DNA of 64,000 nucleotides from Nageia nagi (taxonomy: Eukaryota > Pinophyta). The notes beneath the pieces were generated by a model. That model did no database searches. It worked only from the letters and a program-made list of their open reading frames with translations, and was not told the DNA's origin. The stretch lies in NCBI GenBank assembly GCA_050084985.1, contig JBITNC010000001.1, positions 140,120,001 to 140,184,000 of the forward strand. The letters are read 5' to 3'. Shown here in pieces: positions 58,100-64,000 of this stretch; positions within the stretch are counted from its first letter, which is position 1; every line of letters begins with the position of its first letter. The position numbers and the translations under genes are program-made.

Positions 58100-59640
58100 T
58101 CAATTTTGAAGAAGATGAGAAAATAGTTTGCCCACCTTAGCCTTTTCATACCACTTGGACTTATTATTAGGCATCCAAAATTTCAACCTAATCAACCAAA
58201 TTTTGTATTTTCCCTTCTTGGTAATACAAACCTTCTTTTGTAAAATTGAATCTTCCCTAAGTGCATTCATAATACTTGGAGATAAGTCATCAATTAATAG
58301 CAAAATATGTCCCACATATTTTTCCTCTTCAATGATCATGGATAGCTAAAATAACTTCAAGTTATTAATATTTTTAATTAAATAAATATTCATATAGTTA
58401 GGTATATTCAATCTAAATGAATTCTCACTCACTTTCTCTATAATAGCAAATCATAGATACCTTATAGGTTTCAACTTCTTAGTAGATCCTTGTAACTTCT
58501 CCTTGTTGAGATATAACTAAACTTTGTCTTTAACTTAGAATTTATGGTCAACTCTATATCTTTCATGCCTCATTTTATACTTGGATTGGTTGGATTTGAA
58601 TTGTTCTTGTACCTTCAAATGAACATGCCTAATTTTATCAATGAATTTTTCAACTTGCTCTTCTTCTTTCAATATTGAATTATCTTTATCCTTTTGTTGC
58701 CAAAAAAACATAGTCAAAAGGTGATGGTAGTAAGTAACCAAAACATGTCTCAAATGGAGTTTTATTGATTAAAATATAGGTTTACCTATTTTAAGAATGT
58801 TGAATATACATAAGATGCCCATCCTAAGTCTTTATATGCTTGTTTCAATACTCTCTCAAGTGTTGAACTATTACCCTATTCATCACCTCAGTTTGTCCAT
58901 CAATTTGAGGATTAGAACTAGTACTTATTTTCAATTTTGTTTCCATATTCTCCCATAAATAATTCCAAAATTACCCAATAATATAGAATCTCTATTATAA
59001 ATAATATAAGTTGGCAAACCAAAATGAACCCATACAAAAGAAAAGAAAAGGGTTGATACTTCTTGTTTAGTAATGGTCTTGTTACATGGGATTAAAATAT
59101 ACATCTTGCTAAATATATCTATTACTACAAATAAATAATCATGTCTCCTATTTGAAATATGAAACCCACCTAGAAAGTCCATGAAAATATGATTTTGAAC
59201 TAGAAGTGTCATATACAAACCCAATTTCCTATTGTTAGGTTTTCTAGTGGAACATTTCTAATATCCTTTAATGTACTTTGTAATTTATTCTTTCATTTTA
59301 ATCCAATACACATACCTTTGCAATTTAGAAAATATCTTCCTAACTCAAAAATATCTAAAAATATTGGATGTATGTGCCTTCATGATCAATTGAATACTCT
59401 CTCCTTCAAGAACACACAAATTATTGAACTTATGAAGAAGTTCATCCTTGAGATGATAATCATCCATTCTTTCATAATCTATTTTGAATGACTATTTCAT
59501 ATTTTGATAAACCTCCTTAAAATCTATATTTTTCAAGTATACTTCTTGATATGCCTCATAGATAATTGGATAAAATTTCATGACTATCACGAAAGCCAAA
59601 TTCTTCTTTTGGAATGATGTTAGTACTATAAAATCTCTAA
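58100..59640 (-). pseudogene. pol: Gypsy integrase with chromodomain-like C-terminus
   Basis: From 59640 down: SFQKKNLAFVIVMKFYPIIY and LKDELLHKFNNLCVLEGESI (N-terminal, zinc-binding region degraded). The core follows at 59224-58931 (LGLYMTLLVQNHIFMDFLGG, HDYLFVVIDIFSKMYILIPC, HFGLPTYIIYNRDSILLGNF). After a gap come EEQVEKFIDKIRHVHLKVQE and QSKYKMRHERYRVDHKF (58753-58535). The end is a chromodomain-like tail at 58339-58100 (ALREDSILQKKVCITKKGKY, then WLIRLKFWMPNNKSKWYEKA). The first Asp (FMDF) and the second (NRDS) are kept. The third catalytic residue falls in an unreadable part. Confidence 0.9.
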
Positions 59641-59645
59641 AGAAA

Positions 59646-60857
59646 TGTTAGAATTTTTAGGATCACCAAATTGCAATGTTGGAAAACTACAAGATCAAGA
59701 TTTGGTACCAATTGAAGATTTGAATTCATCATACACCAAGGATGGTGAAAAACTCATAAAGCTTTAGTACCATGTTAGAATTTTAATGGTTTCCATACTT
59801 CAACTATTGACAAACACCTTTGGATGCTATTAAACTTTTATACCAACCTTTAGCTATATGATACAATTTTATGTGAATATATGTTGATGTGAATAATTTT
59901 TTAAAGTTATGTTGAATTCTAATGATGCTCCAATATTTTGGCGAACTCTTTTATCAACATGAAGTGTGAGAAAATAGTATTATGATGATTAGTTTGGTAG
60001 GAAATATGAAATAACATAAAATATGATTATATTTATATGGTTGGATGGATATCAAAATTGAGTCAACAAAAATTGCCAAAAATATGGTGACCAAGGAGAT
60101 GTAGAAACCATTGTGAATGTGGAAACTTGTTTGAGATCACCAAGATGATTTCTAGTTGCCAAATATAGTTGTTCTCCAATGATAAGGTGACCTTTAAAGT
60201 GACATAACTTTGGTGATTATGGAGAAAAGTGGTTCATGTAATATATGGTTGAAAATATGGTAAAAAAAGATTTCAAATGATGAAATACCTAAAAATAATG
60301 GAGTAAAGGAACTTTGGTGAATTTCATGACAAGAAAACTTAGTCGCTAGAAATTTCTATAGTTAACAAGTTACACATAAGGGTGAAAATAATATCACATA
60401 ACTTAAAAATTTCTCAAAATATATGCTAAGTGTTATATGTGGTTGGAAATGGGACAAAGCAAGTTTTCAAATATTTAGTGATTATTGGTGACATTAAGGT
60501 ATATCATTCTAGAAATTGTATGGACTAAGTTGAATATGTGTGAAAAATATGGATAAAGAGTGGTAGATCTCACACATACTATGGTGAGTATGCTATCAAG
60601 GAGTAGTATCCTACTATACTGACCAAGTGCATGGGCGATGAAGTATTGGAGAATTTTCTTTAGAGAAGAAGTGTCTACCCATATACAACCACATGAGGGA
60701 GTACAAGGAAACATTAAGTCTTATTTAGTTTACTACAACCATTAATGGAGGCAAAGTGCACATGATAAATTTTTAAAAATATGCACTTTGAAAATATTCC
60801 CCCATTTGCATTTTTATAATATATTTCAAATAATATTTTTTGAAACATTAATATGCA
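59646..60857. mobile_element. Solo LTR, 1,212 bp, inside Gypsy pol
   Basis: Starts TGTTAGAATTTTTAGG, ends TTAATATGCA, and has TG...CA ends. A perfect 5-bp duplication AGAAA flanks it (59641-59645 and 60858-60862). The Gypsy minus-strand frame reads TPYLKEIYF above it and RDFIVLTSFQKK below it. Skipping the insert and one AGAAA copy joins the two in phase. A 79-codon open stretch inside (60475-60714, minus) has no motif. Because it interrupts the Gypsy element, it is younger than that insertion. Family and orientation are unknown. Confidence 0.9.
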
Positions 60858-60889
60858 AGAAATAAATTTCTTTCAAGTAGGGTGTCAAC

Positions 60890-62060
60890 ATTGTTACTGC
60901 TACAATTGGAGGTCTAAAAAGCATGTCTATAATCTTATTTATGTTACCTTTCTTGTACTTGATAATTTGATGGAACTATTTCAGAAAATCCATCCACCAA
61001 AAGTATCTTATTTATTGTAAATTTGATTGAGTTTATAGATACTACAATGATTGATGATCAATATGGATAATTATCTCCTTTCCCATCAAATAATATTTCT
61101 ATTTCTTCACTTCTTGGAATAATGCAAAAAACTCCTTATCATATGTAGGATAATTCAAATTTATCCACTAAAATTCTCATAATGATAACAAATTGGTCTC
61201 CTTGGTTGCATCAAAATTACACCCATGGAATACTCACTTACATCAATTTAAATTTTAAAATGTTATTACAAATTAAGGAGTGCCAAACTTGGATCATTTT
61301 TGATATTTTTCTTGAACAAGTCAACATATGTGTGTTGCTTCTTTCCCCATTGAAAAATTTTAGTTTTTCCTATAATATCATGCAATGGAGAAGCACTAAA
61401 TGAAATTTCTAAGGTATTGAAAAATCCTTAAGAAACTTCTTATTTTAGTAACATTACTTGGCCTTGGCCACTCCATAATAGCCTTAACTTTCTCATGATC
61501 AATTCTACGGTATCCTCCATCAATGACATGTCTAGTTATACCAAAGATTGATTACCAAACTCACATTTACATATTTTCAATTATAAATTTTCCTTTTGCA
61601 AAGTTTTGAGTACTTGTTTAATATGTGCTAAATGATCTTCCCAAGTTTACTATATACAATAATATCATCTAAGTAAATAAAAATAATAATCAATGAACAA
61701 TTTGAAAACTTCATTCATTAACCTCATAAAGGTGGTTGGTGCAATAAACAAACCAAATGGAAAAATAAATAAATCAAATAGGCCTTATCTTGTATTTAAG
61801 GTAGTCTTAAAAATGTCCTCCTCTTTGATTATCATTTTATGACATCCACTTCTCAAATCTAACTTGAAAAAATACCTTTCCCCTTGCAATTGATCCATAA
61901 TATCATTTATGTGAGACAATGGATAACAATTCTTAATGATGATCTTATTTAATGCCCTATAATCAACACACATTCTCCAATACCCATCCTTCTTAGTCAT
62001 CAAAATAATAGTTGAACCATATGGAGAGGTTCTTGGTATAATCACAACTTGATCCATTAG
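60890..62060 (-). pseudogene. pol: Gypsy reverse transcriptase and RNase H
   Basis: Ninety codons are open at 62057-61785: DQVVIIPRTSPYGSTIILMT, KKDGYWRMCVDYRALNKIII, NCYPLSHINDIMDQLQ, ERYFFKLDLRSGCHKM. The palm continues with IFIYLDDIIVYSK (YLDD at 61664-61675, intact), then GYRRIDHEKVKAIMEWPRPS. RNase H follows near 61200-60890: NYPTYDKEFFALFQEVKK, YYLMGKEIIIHIDHQSL, then IKYKKGNINKIIDMLFRPPI. Blocks and order are standard Ty3/Gypsy. Stops occur at Gln, Arg and Trp positions. The reading ends at the solo LTR. Confidence 0.93.
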
Positions 62061-62399
62061 TTCTTAAATCTAACACTTGGTCTCTTCACACTCCAAAATT
62101 GAATACCCATAGAGTCCTATATTTGAAAGAGGTTCATTAGGTAATAATTGAATCTCATGTTGGATTTCTCATTTTGATGGTAGTCCTTTAGACTTAGCAA
62201 ATACTTCTCAAAACTCATGAATAAGCATTTTCACCTTAGCTTCTTAATCAAATGACATTGATAATGTGGGAGTTGCAAAGTACAATGCAAACATAATCCA
62301 AACTTTAGAAATATTAGTGAAAGATCTAAGAATCAACATGATAAAATCTTTCTTTCATTAATTAGTCATTTCAATAGGATGGCTATCACTAACAAAATT

Positions 62400-62760
62400 C
62401 ATTTCTTACTTTTATGGACATAAATATAATAGGCTATTCCATTTTTAATCATCCTATACTAATTCCTCCTTTTGAATTAAATGGAATCTCTATTCCATAA
62501 ATAAGGATTTCCAAACATAATACCATATATGTCTAAATATACCATATATACAACTTCATAAATTTTCATTAATAGAAAACTTTAACTTAAATTCTTAGTG
62601 ACTTCTAACTTGGCATCATTATGCACCCATCCTAAAGGATATGGATGAGGATAGTTGTAGGTATTAAATCCCAACTTGTTCACTAAACTTTCAGTAATAA
62701 GATTAGCTTGTGATCATGCATCAATGATAAAATTAATTTTGGTCTTCTTAGCTTGAATGT
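62400..62760 (-). pseudogene. pro: Gypsy aspartic protease
   Basis: The minus strand reads INFIIDA-SQANLITESLVN, KLGFNTYNYPHPYPLGWVHN and DAKLEVTKNL. This is the N-terminal half of the retropepsin domain; the catalytic Asp is kept, while the following residue is a stop in place of an expected codon. The LG-S-LxxRDA-like C-terminal block is degraded (YMVLCLEILIYGIEIPF near 62500). Protease and knuckle text resemble those of the gag-only element at 12.7-14.2 kb. Confidence 0.8.
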
Positions 62761-62929
62761 TGATATAAAATAATTATATCTTATTCTCCTCTATATCATT
62801 GGAGTCCTAAACTATTTGTACTTCTACACAATTAAGTTTCTCATCTACCTCAAAACTATCTTCAACATCCTCACTCTTGGTGATCATAATTTTTTATTTT
62901 TATTTTCTTGATTATTCTTCTTTATGTAA

Positions 62930-63730
62930 GGATACAACTCCAAATGAAACTTCCAACACTTATCATCAACATGATCATCCTTATCACAATTTGAATAATA
63001 CCTTTTTATTTTTATCTTTCTTTTTTGTGTTAGTGGTCTTCTTATCTTGTTGTTTTCCCTTACCCTTGTCCTGAGATTTTCCCTTCTCTTGTTGACTCTT
63101 TTGATTTATTTTAGGTTTCCCCATATTGTCTAAGTTTCCCAACTTCTTTTAAATATAGATCTTGCATACTCACTTGGTCAAGATTTTATGAATTAAACAA
63201 CATTATAGCCTTCCTTAAATTACTATGTAATCCTCTAACCTATTTCATTAGCACTTGTGGATCTTTAAGAGAGATACCAAGCAAGGTAACTTGTTCTTAG
63301 AGTATATTCATGAATTCCTTAATGAAGAGATATGTGATTGGTTATCATGTTTAAGGGGTTCCATATGTATTTGCAACCAAATTAAAACATGTTGACCCAT
63401 TTTAACTATTACAAAAGAGATCATTTTTTCTACATTAACCACACCTTGGATTTGGAAATATACCTCTATTTGCTTCATCCACTTATTTATCTTCTCAACA
63501 TCAACTTCTCCTCCAAATGGAGGGATGTATACCTTGGTATCTACTTTGAAAGGAATTGAAGAAGAAACTAATGAAGGACCAATACTATCCAGATTACTTT
63601 CCTAATTCAAAATGGACTATCTTCCAAGAATCATATCTATGATTCGAGCCATATTATTCTCCATTACAATGAATTTCCTTTTAAATTATTCCTCAAACAT
63701 TATTAGTCTTGACTACTCTTAATCTTCTCT
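62930..63730 (-). pseudogene. gag: Gypsy gag with CCHC zinc knuckle
   Basis: From about 63680: MENNMARIIDMILGR, PSLVSSSIPFKVDTKVYIPP, FGGEVDVEKINKWMKQIEVY, FQIQGVVNVEKMISFVIVKM (capsid core of retrotrans_gag). After unreadable sequence comes a basic stretch, then the knuckle near 63003-62950 (NCDKDDHVDDKCWKFHLELY; first Cys reads as Tyr). The protease frame follows. Stops and frameshifts make it inactive. Confidence 0.85.
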
Positions 63731-63845
63731 TTCCATGCAAGTATATCTTTCCATTCTTCCAATTTTTGGGTTAAATGGAAATAACTCAAATATTTTAGAT
63801 CTTCCACCTCACATACATAATCCTCAAATAAACACCAACCTAGTT

Positions 63846-63856
63846 CTCTAATACCA
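63846..63856 (-). promoter_or_regulatory. Primer-binding site of the Gypsy element
   Basis: The minus strand reads TGGTATTAGAG two bases after the LTR end, one C-to-T change from the Met-tRNA site TGGTATCAGAG. It fixes the inner edge of the 5' LTR at 63859. Confidence 0.75.
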
Positions 63857-63858
63857 CA

Positions 63859-64000
63859 TGATTTGTAATTACCTAAAGCCTATGTAATATACATTACTAA
63901 AAGGAAATGACATAAATAGTTGTAATGGAGATCTCAAACACATATATATTAGATACAAATATTTATAATGGTTCTCTTTAATGTGAAAATACATCCATTT
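63859..64000 (-). repeat. 5' LTR of the Gypsy element (cut by window end)
   Basis: The inner 142 bp of the 5' LTR. It aligns with the inner end of the 3' LTR at 57339 onward. The remaining roughly 580 bp and the outer target-site duplication lie beyond the window. Confidence 0.75.

Larger units (their letters stand above)
57339..64000 (-). mobile_element. Nearly complete Ty3/Gypsy element, runs off the window
   Basis: The minus-strand order is 5' LTR (from beyond 64000 to 63859), Met-tRNA primer-binding site, gag, protease, RT, RNase H, integrase, chromodomain-like C-terminus, polypurine tract, and 3' LTR (58064-57339). This is the only element here with two identified LTRs, PBS and polypurine tract. 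A solo LTR (59646-60857) interrupts it between RNase H and integrase. Without that insert the internal region is about 4.6 kb. All frames carry stops, but the RT keeps its YLDD box. Confidence 0.9.

Overview
This 64 kb window is AT-rich plant nuclear DNA with no intact protein-coding gene that I can recognise. It is a graveyard of transposable elements at many stages of decay. Land-plant origin rests on two fragments of PPR proteins (one with E+/DYW signatures), plant-type Ty3/Gypsy and Ty1/Copia elements, a tRNA-derived SINE and LTR elements primed by initiator Met-tRNA. The density of old, stop-riddled elements and the near absence of genes suggest a large genome such as a conifer or other gymnosperm. 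That is inference; nothing here fixes the species. Many in-frame stops stand where a Trp, Gln or Arg codon is expected (TGG to TAG/TGA, CAA to TAA, CGA to TGA). This is the trace of cytosine deamination in long-methylated DNA.

Layout. 0-6 kb: a decayed frame resembling the plant mobile domain (+), a long gag relic (-) and a DUF4283/zinc-knuckle frame (-). 6.9-7.2 kb: a SINE with a 13-bp target-site duplication. 8.4-9.5 kb: a CACTA-like terminus followed by a PPR pseudogene. 12.5-15.3 kb: a short LTR element with gag and protease but no visible reverse transcriptase. 15.4-22.3 kb: about 1.5 kb units of a non-autonomous LTR element in tandem, sharing LTRs, then flipped at about 20.13 kb; the units carry a stretch resembling 5S rRNA. 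22.3-26.7 kb: a Gypsy relic (-). 27.8-30.35 kb: the pol, chromodomain and 3' LTR of a chromovirus (+). 31-32.5 and 33.6-36.3 kb: two LINE relics (+). 37.7-40.6 kb: a more gene-like, lower-repeat stretch with a possible exon, two TGACGTGG boxes and a large TA/TATG microsatellite. 43.6-44.1 kb: a Gypsy protease (+). 45.3-49.35 kb: a Copia relic (-) broken by a 632-bp solo LTR. 53.5 kb: a minisatellite. 55.4-56.9 kb: a PPR-DYW pseudogene (-) ending in the same CACTA-like motifs seen at 8.4 kb. 57.3-64 kb: a nearly complete Gypsy element (-) running off the window, broken by a 1,212-bp solo LTR.

The best-supported structural results are the two nested solo LTRs. Each has a perfect 5-bp duplication, and each interrupts a reading frame that rejoins in phase when the insert plus one duplication copy is skipped. 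The most unusual object is the tandem and inverted array at 15.4-22.3 kb. I saw no tRNA gene, CRISPR array, operon or organellar insert.
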